Positions 53,207 through 61,419 of a stretch of 61,419 bases of DNA are shown here, piece after piece. A model generated the notes under the pieces. That model saw only the letters and a list, made by a program, of their open reading frames with translations. It made no database searches and was not told the DNA's origin. A program made the translations under genes and the position numbers. How positions within the stretch are numbered: the first letter of the stretch is position 1; each line of letters opens with the position of its first letter. This stretch comes from Lentimicrobiaceae bacterium (GTDB taxonomy: Bacteria > Bacteroidota > Bacteroidia > Bacteroidales > F082): the NCBI GenBank assembly GCA_031262365.1, contig JAISHW010000073.1, positions 1 to 61,419 of the forward strand, written 5' to 3'.

Positions 53207-54466
53207 TTAAAAATTAAAAATGTAATTAATAGATCCCCATCCGTGATATTTTCTTGTTTCAAACTCGGGAGAAGTACCGGTATAACAAAAACTTATTCCG
53301 TGTTGTTCGAAAAAGAATGTAATTCCTATTTTTCCATTGAATATCAGATGTTTGATTTCGTTTATTTTAAACTTGTGCGGACTATTTCGGTTAAAAAAAC
53401 CACCGTTTAAAGTTGCGTTATGAATCACATAGCGAATTTCAGGCTCTATAAAAAAAGTGTATTGGATTTTTTTTCTTGAATTTTTTTCAATGGTATTCGG
53501 TTTTGCCGTATAAAACACATCGTAACTTGATGCAAAACTCCCGATTTTCAGTTTTGGTGAAGCAACCAAATAAGTCATGTAAGAGCCAAAACTTGTTTCG
53601 ATCATTCCCGAAAAATCTATATTACGACGCGATAAAAAACCTTTTTGAACTGAAATTAACCCATTGATAATGATGTCGTTTCTGATTTGAAACTCCCAAC
53701 CGGTAGGTGCTTTATTGTGGATGCCGCTTTGAAAAAATGAAGCCAGCGAAATCTCGCCTATCACGCCCAATTTCAGGCTCGATTGCAGCATCAGTTGTTT
53801 TTCTTTCAAAATACTGATTTTTCCAAATTCGAGAAACAACGTGCCGCAAAAAGGTCGGTCGTCGAAATCAATCGTTGTTTGTTCGGGATCAACCGGTGTA
53901 AACATTTCGTGATTTATCGTTAAAGAATTATAATTCAATGAATTATTTCCTAATGTAAGCAATGTTTTATGAATGAAAAAATGTTGCAATTTCGGATGAA
54001 TAATTCCTATCATAGCACCGTTGGTGTAGTAATAATCTTTTTCGATGAAAATATCGTTGTCGAAACGCAGTAGCAGATAACGGTTCATACTTGTAAGTGC
54101 TTCGCCGTAAAAATCAGGAAGAAAAGGAATTATGCGTTTTTTGGGCGTTTCGATGATACTTAGCACATTGATAACAGTATCCGTTTTTTTGTATTGCATT
54201 GTGCTTACAAGCGATTTTTTTTTACAATTGATTGTCTTTTGGCTTTTTGATTTGTGATTTTTTAAGTCATTTTTTTTAAAATCAACTTTACATGTATCAT
54301 CAGAAAAAATAGAATTTTCAGGAAAAATAGGTGTTATACTATCGAAATGTTCGATCGTTTCTTTGTCGAATTTTTTGAAGACGACATCTCTCGAATTGCT
54401 GCATGATTTACACGAAGTAAAAAACATCGTTACGATTAAAATGCCAATGCCGAAAAGTCGAACCAT
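53207..54466 (-). CDS. LpxR-like outer-membrane lipid A deacylase
   Basis: 419 residues. Lipoprotein-type signal MVRLFGIGILIVTMFFTSC; residues 25-115 are a lineage-specific spacer. From ~130 the LpxR/DUF2219 pattern appears: LRFDNDIFIEKDYYYTNGAM (N, D and YTNG of the active site), DDRPFCGTLFLEFGKI (family DRPYAG), and a C-terminal strand ISFCYTGTSPEF. LpxR removes the 3' acyl chains of lipid A at the outer membrane. Fusion to a lipid anchor is unusual. The transcript is probably leaderless (box 4 nt before ATG). Confidence 0.8.
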   Translation of the reverse strand: MVRLFGIGILIVTMFFTSCKSCSNSRDVVFKKFDKETIEHFDSITPIFPENSIFSDDTCKVDFKKNDLKNHKSKSQKTINCKKKSLVSTMQYKKTDTVINVLSIIETPKKRIIPFLPDFYGEALTSMNRYLLLRFDNDIFIEKDYYYTNGAMIGIIHPKLQHFFIHKTLLTLGNNSLNYNSLTINHEMFTPVDPEQTTIDFDDRPFCGTLFLEFGKISILKEKQLMLQSSLKLGVIGEISLASFFQSGIHNKAPTGWEFQIRNDIIINGLISVQKGFLSRRNIDFSGMIETSFGSYMTYLVASPKLKIGSFASSYDVFYTAKPNTIEKNSRKKIQYTFFIEPEIRYVIHNATLNGGFFNRNSPHKFKINEIKHLIFNGKIGITFFFEQHGISFCYTGTSPEFETRKYHGWGSINYIFNF

Positions 54467-54470
54467 GTGT

Positions 54471-54478
54471 CAAAAGTA
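54471..54478 (-). promoter_or_regulatory. -7 box giving a leaderless LpxR-like transcript
   Basis: TACTTTTG on the minus strand, exact match, 4 nt before the ATG at 54466. Confidence 0.6.
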
Positions 54479-54495
54479 CATTATTCTTCTCATTT

Positions 54496-55797
54496 TTATG
54501 TCTTGATGGTGTAGACAGCTTTTTTTGCCAACAAAGTCATAGTGATACCTCTACTTAGCATAAATAGCTGAAATGCAATCCATAAACCATGGTTACCGTA
54601 AATGGGCGTTAAAAAATACCATGCGGGTAAGAAGAAAACGAAAGTAGCAATTAAAATCGTGTTGCGTAAGGCTTTTGAAGCCATTGCTCCGGTAAAAATT
54701 CCGTCCCAGATAAATGCGGCAAAAGTGGTGAGCGGAATGAGTGCCATCCAAAGGCGGTAATCGTGCGCTAAAAGTAGTAAATTAGCGTTGTTGGTTACAA
54801 ATCGGAACAATAAAGGTGAACTAAAACCGTAAAGAAAAACAAAAGGCAAACACAAAACAGTTCCCCAAATCAATAAATGATTGATGGCAGATTTCAGCTG
54901 TTTTTCGTCGCCTGCGCCGTAAAATTTTCCGACCAAAGCTTCGCCTGCATAAGCAATTCCGTCGATGAAATACGAATACACATAAAAATATTGTATAATC
55001 ATGGTGTTGATAGCCAATATATTATCGCCTAATTTTCCTGATTGACTGGTGAAAAACGAAAGCGTCAAGATCAAAACCAAACTACGAATAAATAGGTCGG
55101 AATTGACTTTGAAAAAACGTTTCATTTTGTCTATTTCAAACAAGATTTTTTTCTCAATCTTTAAGAAAAATGATTTGTACGAACGATTCAGTATCAATAA
55201 ACCGGCGAGTAGCCCACCATATTGCGCCAAAACGGTTCCTAAAGCCACGCCATCGACATCCATTTGTAGCCAAACGACAAATAATATGTTGAAAATAATA
55301 TTCAATATGTTGATTAGTATGGCGATAAACATGGGTGTTTTGGTATTTTGCATACCAATAAACCAACCTTTTATTGCGAAAAGACTCAATGTTGCCGGAG
55401 CAGCCCAGATGCGTATATAAAAGTATTTTCGAGCCATGCTTTTGGTTTCTTCGCTTCCGTTGAGTAACTTGAAACTGAGTTTTTCGAGCGGTATCTGAAA
55501 CAATAAAAGGAGCATTGCGATAGCGAGTCCGATCGTCAACGAGCGATATAGCGGATAAATAATTTCTGTTTTATTGCCGCTTCCTAATGCTTGTGCCGTA
55601 AAACCTGTTGTTCCCATTCGGAGAAAACCGAAACTCGAATAAACAACGCTGAATATAACCGCTCCTAATCCGACTCCGCCAAGATAAACAGGCGATTCGA
55701 GATGTCCCATCAAAATCATATCAACCATTCCGAGCAACGGAATGGTGATGTTGCTGATGATGTTCGGAATGGCGAGTTTTAAAATGGATTTGTTCAA
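54496..55797 (-). CDS. MATE-family efflux transporter
   Basis: 433 residues from a TTG giving MNKSILKLAIPNIISNITIP; longer frames run into cysH. Twelve membrane helices. Family segments: PLLGMVDMILMGHLESPVYL, GFLRMGTTGFTAQALGSGNK and YSYFIDGIAYAGEALVGKFYG. Exports drugs or metabolites by ion antiport. Starts 16 nt after the cysH stop. Confidence 0.92.
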   Translation of the reverse strand: MNKSILKLAIPNIISNITIPLLGMVDMILMGHLESPVYLGGVGLGAVIFSVVYSSFGFLRMGTTGFTAQALGSGNKTEIIYPLYRSLTIGLAIAMLLLLFQIPLEKLSFKLLNGSEETKSMARKYFYIRIWAAPATLSLFAIKGWFIGMQNTKTPMFIAILINILNIIFNILFVVWLQMDVDGVALGTVLAQYGGLLAGLLILNRSYKSFFLKIEKKILFEIDKMKRFFKVNSDLFIRSLVLILTLSFFTSQSGKLGDNILAINTMIIQYFYVYSYFIDGIAYAGEALVGKFYGAGDEKQLKSAINHLLIWGTVLCLPFVFLYGFSSPLLFRFVTNNANLLLLAHDYRLWMALIPLTTFAAFIWDGIFTGAMASKALRNTILIATFVFFLPAWYFLTPIYGNHGLWIAFQLFMLSRGITMTLLAKKAVYTIKT

Positions 55798-55813
55798 AAA
55801 GTTCGCTTTTATG

Positions 55814-56518
55814 TTACGATTTATGTAATCCACATTCCTTTTGATCGGGATTTTCCCACCACCAACGTCCCGAACGAATATCTTCGCCTTTGGTAACAGC
55901 TCGTGTACAAGGTTGACAACCAATACTAGGAAAGTTTTTGTCGTGCAATTTATTGTAAGGAATGTTATGTTTTTTTACAAAATCGACAATTTCTTTTTCT
56001 GTCCAATTAATCAGTGGATTGACCTTTATAAGTTGGTGCATTGTATCCCATTCGACGATTTGCATGTTATAACGTGTTACCGCTTGTTCGTGGCGAAGTC
56101 CTGTAATCCAAGCTTTTGAATTTTTTAAAGCACGTGCTAAAGGTTTTATTTTTCGTATTTTACAACAAAGTTTTCGTTTGTCGATACTGTCGTAAAAAAG
56201 ATTGATTCCTTCGGTATTGACCATTTGCTCAACGGATTCAACTTCAGGAAAATAGATTTGAATTGGAATTTGATAACGTGCATACGTTCTGTCGATTAAT
56301 TCGTATGTTTCAGGAAATAAGCGTCCTGTATCGAGTGTAAAAATTTGTATCGGTAATTTTTCTTCGGCAATTAGGTGTGTGATAACCTGATCTTCGTAAC
56401 TTAAGCTGCTGGCGAAAGTGATTTTGTTGTAGAAAAGTTCAGAAACTATTTTGAGAATTTCAATAGTATTGACTCCTTGAAGCTTATTGTTCAGCTCGTT
56501 TATTTGTTCTTGTGTCAT
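55814..56518 (-). CDS. cysH: Adenylylsulfate/phosphoadenylylsulfate reductase
   Basis: 234 residues. ASSLSYEDQVITHLIAEEKLPI and TLDTGRLFPETY form the nucleotide pocket. Cysteine pairs KLCCKIRKIKPL and IGCQPCTRA indicate the Fe-S (APS-preferring) type; the ECGLH nucleophile end is present. Reduces activated sulfate to sulfite. The TACATTTG box at 56565-56558 sets the start at 56518. No ATP sulfurylase or sulfite reductase is nearby. Confidence 0.93.
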   Translation of the reverse strand: MTQEQINELNNKLQGVNTIEILKIVSELFYNKITFASSLSYEDQVITHLIAEEKLPIQIFTLDTGRLFPETYELIDRTYARYQIPIQIYFPEVESVEQMVNTEGINLFYDSIDKRKLCCKIRKIKPLARALKNSKAWITGLRHEQAVTRYNMQIVEWDTMHQLIKVNPLINWTEKEIVDFVKKHNIPYNKLHDKNFPSIGCQPCTRAVTKGEDIRSGRWWWENPDQKECGLHKS

Positions 56519-56639
56519 GATGAATTGGTGTGTGATTTTTATGACAACTTTTCGGGTCAAATGTACGAAAAAGCGCGTATAGGTAAGCAAATTTTTGTAA
56601 AAATGCCGTTTTCTGAGGGTGCAAGAGGTTACTAAAAAA

Positions 56640-56669
56640 AACGCCGTAACTTTTTTAATTACAGCGTTT
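56640..56669 (-). terminator. Terminator of tRNA-Arg
   Basis: AACGCCGTAA and TTACAGCGTT (one mismatch) pair around a T/A-rich loop, followed on the minus strand by a T-run. Confidence 0.65.
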
Positions 56670-56680
56670 TTGCGTTTTGT

Positions 56681-56753
56681 GATTCCGGCGCGATTCGAAC
56701 GCGCGACCCACAGCTTAGAAGGCTGTTGCTCTATCCAGCTGAGCTACGGAACC
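56681..56753 (-). tRNA. tRNA-Arg (anticodon TCT)
   Basis: 73 nt. Acceptor GGTTCCG pairs with CGGAATC, D arm GCTC-AGCTGGATA-GAGC, anticodon arm ACAGC-CTTCTAA-GCTGT, T arm GCGCG-TTCGAAT-CGCGC. No CCA is encoded. A protein-like frame over it is an artefact. Confidence 0.96.
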
Positions 56754-56970
56754 CTTCCGGTTTTGGAAGGTGCAAATTTACAATATCTTGTCATTTATCA
56801 AACATTATGCGTAAAAAAAGACGGCTGTTGATGCTTTTTTCTGAGAAATCATGTTTTTTATGAATGATGACTTTCAAATACATCTTCGAAAACAGTTTTT
56901 TTTATCATAGCGTTAAAGACGTTTTAAAAATGCGATTGAATAGCTCTGAATCTTACATAATTGATTTTTG

Positions 56971-56978
56971 TACTTTTG
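56971..56978 (+). promoter_or_regulatory. -7 box giving a leaderless zeta-like transcript
   Basis: TACTTTTG, exact match, 4 nt before the ATG at 56983. Confidence 0.6.
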
Positions 56979-56982
56979 CACT

Positions 56983-57567
56983 ATGGCTCAAAAGAATATT
57001 TACATAATTGCAGGATGTAATGGTGCTGGAAAAACAACTGTTTCATATACTATTTTGCCTGAAATTATACAATGTAAAGAATTTGTAAATGCCGACGAAA
57101 TAGCAAAAGGACTTTCTCCTTTTCAGCCCGAAAAAGTTGCTATTGAAGCAGGAAGAATCATGCTAAATCGTATTGATGAATTATTGTATAACGGCGAAAA
57201 TTTTGCTTTTGAAACAACGTTATCGACCAAAAGCCACAAAAATAGAATTACCAAAGCAAAACGTAAAGGCTACACAATAACACTTCTTTTTTTCTGGTTA
57301 AAAGACATCGAATTAGCAAAAGAACGTGTAAAGATTAGAGTTTCGGAAGGCGGTCACGGCATAGATGAAACTGTTATTGAAAGACGTTATCTAAAAGGAA
57401 TCAAAAATTTATTCGGCATCTATTTACCGATTGTTGACGGCGTGATGATATTTGACAATTCAGAAGAGAAAACTGAATTATTAGCGGTCAGAATGAAAGA
57501 TGAGCCATTGAAAATAATTAACGAATCAAAATTCAACAACTTGAAATGTTACTATGACCCCAGCTGA
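56983..57567 (+). CDS. Zeta-toxin-like P-loop kinase
   Basis: 194 residues from MAQKNIYIIAGCNGAGKTTV; a longer frame from 56968 starts inside the promoter box. Walker A AGCNGAGKTT near residues 10-19, FVNADEIAKGLSPF near 35-48, NFAFETTLSTKSH near 75-88 and IRVSEGGHGIDETVIERRY near 122-140. These match the zeta toxin/UNAG kinase group. A 52-codon gene overlaps its end, making a toxin-antitoxin-like pair; which protein is protective is not known. Confidence 0.82.
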   Translation: MAQKNIYIIAGCNGAGKTTVSYTILPEIIQCKEFVNADEIAKGLSPFQPEKVAIEAGRIMLNRIDELLYNGENFAFETTLSTKSHKNRITKAKRKGYTITLLFFWLKDIELAKERVKIRVSEGGHGIDETVIERRYLKGIKNLFGIYLPIVDGVMIFDNSEEKTELLAVRMKDEPLKIINESKFNNLKCYYDPS

Positions 57568-57712
57568 AGAACAATTAGAATTATTCGAACGAATCGTTGC
57601 CGGACTTGAGCTTGTTTACGAAAGATTAGTCGCTTATAAAAAGCAAAAAAATACGGAACTTGTTATCATGAGAGACGACAAAATTATTAGAATCAAACCA
57701 GATGATTTATAA
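57554..57712 (+). CDS. Small partner of the zeta-like kinase (52 residues)
   Basis: MTPAEEQLELFERIVAGLEL.., then a basic VAYKKQKNTELVIMRDDKII and IKPDDL at the end. It overlaps the kinase gene by 14 nt, so the two are translationally coupled. The length and acidic-then-basic helical layout suit an antitoxin, but no family was recognised. The stop codon abuts the 120-bp element. Confidence 0.7.
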   Translation: MTPAEEQLELFERIVAGLELVYERLVAYKKQKNTELVIMRDDKIIRIKPDDL

Positions 57713-57832
57713 GGAGCTTCTAAAAATCCAAAATACTGCGTTACGCTCCATCGCCAAAATGCTCATTTACACCAAGTAAACTCCGCTTTTGTCTCGGTCG
57801 CAAGCCTTATCTTTTGAATTTTTAGAAGCTCC
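57713..57832. mobile_element. 120-bp MITE-like element, copy 2
   Basis: Same orientation as 26627-26746 and nearly the same sequence, ends GGAGCTTCTAAAAAT / ATTTTTAGAAGCTCC. Flanks TATAA and TATAG could be a duplicated target. From 57833 to 57958 nothing is recognisable. Confidence 0.8.
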
Positions 57833-57958
57833 CTATAGTAACTGTTGTCAGTTTCTCTTCTTTTCAGGCTTACTTTGTTAAATAGTTTAAACGTTTCAAT
57901 TTGCTTTGAATAAGATTTTTTTAATTAAAACAGATTCTTTTACCTTAAAATCAATTTG

Positions 57959-59104
57959 ATGCGTTCTCCGTTTTTCTTTATTTTGATGCTTCTCGTTTAT
58001 TCGCTGGCAAGTTTTTATGTGCTTTTTCGCTTTTGGCAAGCCTTGCCGAATATTAAAGTTGTAAAAATTATTTACATTGTTTTAGCGGTTTTGATAACCT
58101 ATTTGTACCTATTTAGTGTGTTGCTGCATCATGATGTGCCATTGTCGTTATCGCGTGTGATTGAGAATGTTGGGTCGATATGGTTTATTTTTTTGTTGTA
58201 TGCGCTCATGGCTTTTATTCTTATTGATTTGGTGCGTTTGATTAATTGTTTTTTTCGTTTTTTGCCTAATATTCAATCGATTGGTGTTTTTCGGACATGG
58301 CAAGTTGTTGCTATGAGTGTTGTTGGCGTAATTACAATTGTTTTTTTGATTGGATATGTTAATTTTCGTAATATAGATATATACGAAATTGATATTACAT
58401 TGCAACAGAAATCGCCCGATGCCAAACAAGAGTTGAATATTGTTGTGGCAAGTGATTTGCACTTGGGAAATACTATACGGAAAAAGACAACGCAACGTTT
58501 TGTCGAAAAAATTAACAGCTTAAATCCTGATATTGTTCTTTTTGCAGGTGATGTAATCAATTCGGATATGCGACCTGTTGAGGCTTTGCAATTAGACGAA
58601 GAACTGAAAAAACTTCAAGCACCGATGGGCGTGTATGCCGTTTTAGGAAATCACGAATATATCAGCCGTGATGTGGCTGCGGTAACACATTTTTTCAAAA
58701 AAGCAAATATCGTATTATTGCGTGATAACGTGTTGGTTATAGATAAACAACTGACGCTTATTGGTCGTGATGATCGTTCAAATCAATCGCGTAAGCCGTT
58801 ACATGAACTTGTTGCGCAAACAAAAAACGACCTGCCGATCCTATTGATAGACCATCAACCATACAATTTAGACGAGGCGGTTGAAAACAATGTTACATTA
58901 ATGGTTTCAGGGCACACACATAACGGACAAGTGTGGCCGATTACGTGGATTGTCGAAAATATGTACGAGTTGGCACATGGTTATATGCAAAAAGGAAATT
59001 CACATTTCTATGTATCTTCCGGATTGGGGCTTTGGGGTCCGCTACTTCGTATTGGTTCAAAATCAGAAATTGGTTTAATTCGCTTGCGTTTTGCTGAAAA
59101 TTAA
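57959..59104 (+). CDS. Membrane-bound metallophosphoesterase
   Basis: 381 residues. Four membrane helices in the first ~145 residues, then a calcineurin-like domain: IVVASDLHLGNTI near residues 162-174, VLFAGDVINSDM, VLGNHEYISRD, LLIDHQP and VSGHTHNGQVWPI, i.e. all five metal motifs. YkuE/YaeI-type; acts outside the membrane on lipid-linked or nucleotide phosphates. Substrate unknown. Confidence 0.92.
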   Translation: MRSPFFFILMLLVYSLASFYVLFRFWQALPNIKVVKIIYIVLAVLITYLYLFSVLLHHDVPLSLSRVIENVGSIWFIFLLYALMAFILIDLVRLINCFFRFLPNIQSIGVFRTWQVVAMSVVGVITIVFLIGYVNFRNIDIYEIDITLQQKSPDAKQELNIVVASDLHLGNTIRKKTTQRFVEKINSLNPDIVLFAGDVINSDMRPVEALQLDEELKKLQAPMGVYAVLGNHEYISRDVAAVTHFFKKANIVLLRDNVLVIDKQLTLIGRDDRSNQSRKPLHELVAQTKNDLPILLIDHQPYNLDEAVENNVTLMVSGHTHNGQVWPITWIVENMYELAHGYMQKGNSHFYVSSGLGLWGPLLRIGSKSEIGLIRLRFAEN

Positions 59105-59169
59105 GCCGTATAAACGTTGCTAAACATGTTCCGGAAATAAATGGAACAACTTTTGCAATAGCCGTTTCT

Positions 59170-59922
59170 ATGTTCGAAAAACAAGAAAAATACAAAATTG
59201 TTAACGCTCTTATTGTTCCGTTAATCATGTTGTTGATTATGTGGTGTGTAAAAGGTTTCGAAGAACTTTTTGACATACATTTAGGACGTTATGGCATCGA
59301 GCCGTTAACGCTGAAAGGCTTACGTGGTATTTTGTTTAGTCCTTTTTTACATTCCGATTGGAAACATCTGATTTCTAATAGTGTACCATTTTTAGTTTTA
59401 GGAACTACGCTGTATTATTTCTACCATCCGATTGCAAACAAGGTGTTGTTGTTTTCGGCTTTGATGACCGGTTTGTGGACGTGGGCAGGAGCGCGAACAG
59501 GCATTCATATCGGCGCAAGCGGACTGGTTTATAGTTTGGCTTTTTTCTTGATGTTCAGTGGTTTTATTCGGCGCGATGGTCGGTTGATGGCAATTTCTTT
59601 TATTGTTATTTTTCTTTATGGAAGTCTGATTTGGGGTGTTTTTCCTGAGTTTTATGCCGAACGGAATATTTCGTGGGAAGGACATTTAAGCGGATTTCTT
59701 TCCGGTGTAATTTTGGCAGTATTTTATCGTAAAGTGGGTACTCCGCCACGAAAAAAATATTCATGGGAAGATGAGGAAGAGGAAGATGTTGAAAAAGAAG
59801 AATCAGAAAATAGAGCTATTGACGAAGAACCTTCAGAAAAACCCTATTGGGATATTCCCGAACCGGATAAAAAAGACCTCACTGTTGTGTATCGATTCAG
59901 AAAATCGAATCGGACAGATTAA
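59170..59922 (+). CDS. Rhomboid-family intramembrane protease (third in window)
   Basis: 250 residues. HSDWKHLISNSVPFLVLG, catalytic serine in HIGASGLVYSLAFF near residue 118 and histidine in WEGHLSGFLSGV near 175. The C-terminal ~60 residues are acidic and cytoplasmic (EDEEEEDVEKEESEN). Starts 65 nt after the phosphoesterase. Confidence 0.9.
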   Translation: MFEKQEKYKIVNALIVPLIMLLIMWCVKGFEELFDIHLGRYGIEPLTLKGLRGILFSPFLHSDWKHLISNSVPFLVLGTTLYYFYHPIANKVLLFSALMTGLWTWAGARTGIHIGASGLVYSLAFFLMFSGFIRRDGRLMAISFIVIFLYGSLIWGVFPEFYAERNISWEGHLSGFLSGVILAVFYRKVGTPPRKKYSWEDEEEEDVEKEESENRAIDEEPSEKPYWDIPEPDKKDLTVVYRFRKSNRTD

Positions 59923-59932
59923 AGAGTTTGTT

Positions 59933-59952
59933 AAGGGGACTTCTAAAAATTA
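59933..59952. repeat. Isolated end of the 120-bp element
   Basis: AGGGGACTTCTAAAAATT, one terminal inverted repeat without the remainder. It lies between two convergent genes and reaches the stop of the DUF5686 remnant. Confidence 0.55.
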
Positions 59953-61311
59953 CAAAGCAAACGAGATGCTGTATTTCCAACCAAAATTCTTCCATTCTTG
60001 ATCGTAACTGTAAGGTCCGTAACGGAAGAAAGTTCCTAAGCCGATTTTTGCTAATTCATTGCCAAATAGGCTGATTACGATGCCGCTTTCATAATAACCT
60101 TTGTTCATCACGTTAAAATTGAGATTTGTATGCACGTCTGTATTCGAAATATCGCCCCATGCAATGTTTGTTGCAAAGCTAAATTCGGGACTGAATTTCT
60201 TGTTTTTAAACAAGAGTTTACCGAAATTATGGGTGAAAAATAAAGCGGCAAAACGATCGGAAAGAAACTCATTGACACGCATCGTGGCAAAACTTTGCGG
60301 TGCATACAAATTGAATTTATGCCATGTGCCCGGAACGTCGAACAACTCAGTCATCGGCGCATCGCCTTTGAGCAAAGCTGCCTGAACAAAAATACTGGTT
60401 CTTCCTAAATAACGTATGTACCACGATTTTTCAATTTGAAATTCAAATTTATTAAAAGAAAAATCGCCACCAAGAATGTCTTTAAAACTTTTGGTGTAAG
60501 CAAACCAAACAATCGGATAATTTGTGCCCATCGAGCGAATGCCTTTTGTTGTGCGCATAAATTTTTCTTTGTAAGCGAAACGTGTACTCAATTTTAGGTT
60601 CGCAAGTTGAAATCTGTCCCAAGCCGTTTCGTTATTTGGCGTGTACAAATAGGTTGTTTCCAAACGTTTGTCGAGAACGGCTAAATCGGCATAAAATTTG
60701 AAATGTGTCAATGCTCTGAAACCAATTTGGGCTTCTATGGCATCTGTCAAAGAGAGGCTGTTGATGAAGAAATCTTTAAAATTTGATGTTCGAAAAATGC
60801 TTTCATTTTCTGAAAAATCGGTAAACCGAGCGTTTGGCGACGAGCGTCGCGACATTTTTAACGATAATGTTAACTCTCTGAATCTATTCAAAGTAAAGTT
60901 TGAGTTCAGTCCGAAATTTGTTTTTTTATTTCCAAAACCATATCCCCAAAAGCCACCTAAACGGACTGTTTTCGAAAACTTATGATTCGTTTGCAAGCCC
61001 AAACCAAGAAAAACACCTTGCGCATCGTTGAAATGAAACATTTCGTTTAAATCAAGATTTACTTTTCCAATCGGCAAACCGCCTTCGGTCATTGCTTCGA
61101 GAAATCCGACTACTTTGTCTAAATCGATTCCTTCTTCTCGCATAGCCGAATCGATAAAACCATACGTATTTTGTATTCTTTCGGTCAACGAATCGATTCG
61201 ATAATTTGTCCAAAATTCGTCCGAACGCTCTGCCGCATACGGATCAACATCGACAGCAATATTCGAAAACCGTTTTTTGTTTACTTCCGGATTGATGACA
61301 ATATCTTTCCT
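59950..61311 (-). pseudogene. DUF5686 family outer-membrane protein, 5'-truncated
   Basis: 453 codons open from 61311 to the stop. The part AAERSDEFWTNYRIDSLTER, NTYGFIDSAMREEGIDLDKV and VRLGGFWGYGFGNKKTNFGL and the beta-strand-rich rest ending KYSISFAL match the C-terminal barrel of DUF5686 proteins, which normally have ~800 residues with an N-terminal carboxypeptidase-like domain. An in-frame TAG stands at 61314-61312 and the DNA beyond it shows no coding in any frame, so the first half is missing. An expressed shorter form from a TTG at 61188 is possible but unlikely. Confidence 0.72.
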
Positions 61312-61419
61312 CTAAAAAAGATCCCTTGATATAAAGTCTTCAAGATATGTAATCTACTTTTATTCAGATGTTTGCAAAATTGTGTTATAAGCTATAGGAC
61401 ACTAAGAGTTGTGTGTCGG
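61312..61419. other. Non-coding DNA beyond the DUF5686 break
   Basis: AT-rich sequence with stops in all frames on the minus strand. No known element was recognised up to the window edge; it may be the end of an inserted element. Confidence 0.4.

Noticed and set aside
56619-56831. Protein-like frame IPARFERATHSLEGC
   Set aside because: It is the tRNA-Arg gene read in translation.

Overview
The window reads as chromosome from a Bacteroidota bacterium, most likely a Bacteroidales-type lineage. The DNA is AT-rich, starts rarely have a Shine-Dalgarno sequence, and many genes carry the Bacteroidota -7 promoter box TAnnTTTG. Lineage markers include a PorX-type response regulator with a PglZ domain, a type-B type IX secretion sorting domain protein, DUF1573, DUF4783 and DUF5686 proteins, a 'putative porin', and a paired GroES-like/BtuFCD operon. 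No replication origin, rRNA or prophage was seen; one tRNA-Arg(TCT) is present.

Layout. 1-351 is the start of a DUF4143-type ATPase cut by the window edge. 564-6302 is one tight minus-strand operon: GroES-like protein, BtuF/BtuC/BtuD-like metallo-ligand importer, amidohydrolase and a lipoprotein. The spacer 6303-6611 holds a Cas12a-type CRISPR repeat and a degenerate duplication of the operon promoter. 6612-13627 is a plus-strand repair/membrane cluster (small membrane protein, mutL, two rhomboids, an endonuclease/exonuclease/phosphatase protein, uvrB). 13794-20754 holds two glycosyltransferases, smpB, divIC, valS and recR. 20901-26521 is accessory: a MORN-type protein, a RhuM gene bounded by a 24-bp direct repeat, a heavy-metal exporter, and a GC-richer nucleotidyltransferase/wHTH pair bounded by 72-bp palindromic repeats, next to a lone LutA-like gene.

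26627-37459 is mostly a minus-strand housekeeping run (coaE, YbbR-like, yajC, DUF1573, a type IX secreted protein, aroA, aroB, alanine dehydrogenase, tsaE, porX) followed by a plus-strand HD hydrolase. 37553-51675 has ung, rdgB, a DsbD-like reductase, tilS, a second DUF4143 ATPase, a porin, gpsA, a flippase, a YihY protein and nadC. 51774-61419 has an FkbM methyltransferase, a DUF493 protein, an LpxR-like outer-membrane protein, a MATE exporter, cysH, tRNA-Arg, a zeta-toxin-like kinase with a small partner, a metallophosphoesterase, a third rhomboid and a 5'-truncated DUF5686 gene.

Two small non-autonomous repeat families run through the accessory parts: a 72-bp palindrome (three copies) and a ~120-bp element (three copies plus one end) with 5-6 bp direct repeats at its edges. 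Both families supply the 3' ends of coding genes they abut. The strongest unexplained signal is the solitary 36-nt type V-A-like repeat at 6370-6405, with no cas gene in the window. A second general theme is leaderless transcription: six genes have TAnnTTTG ending only 4-6 nt before the start codon.
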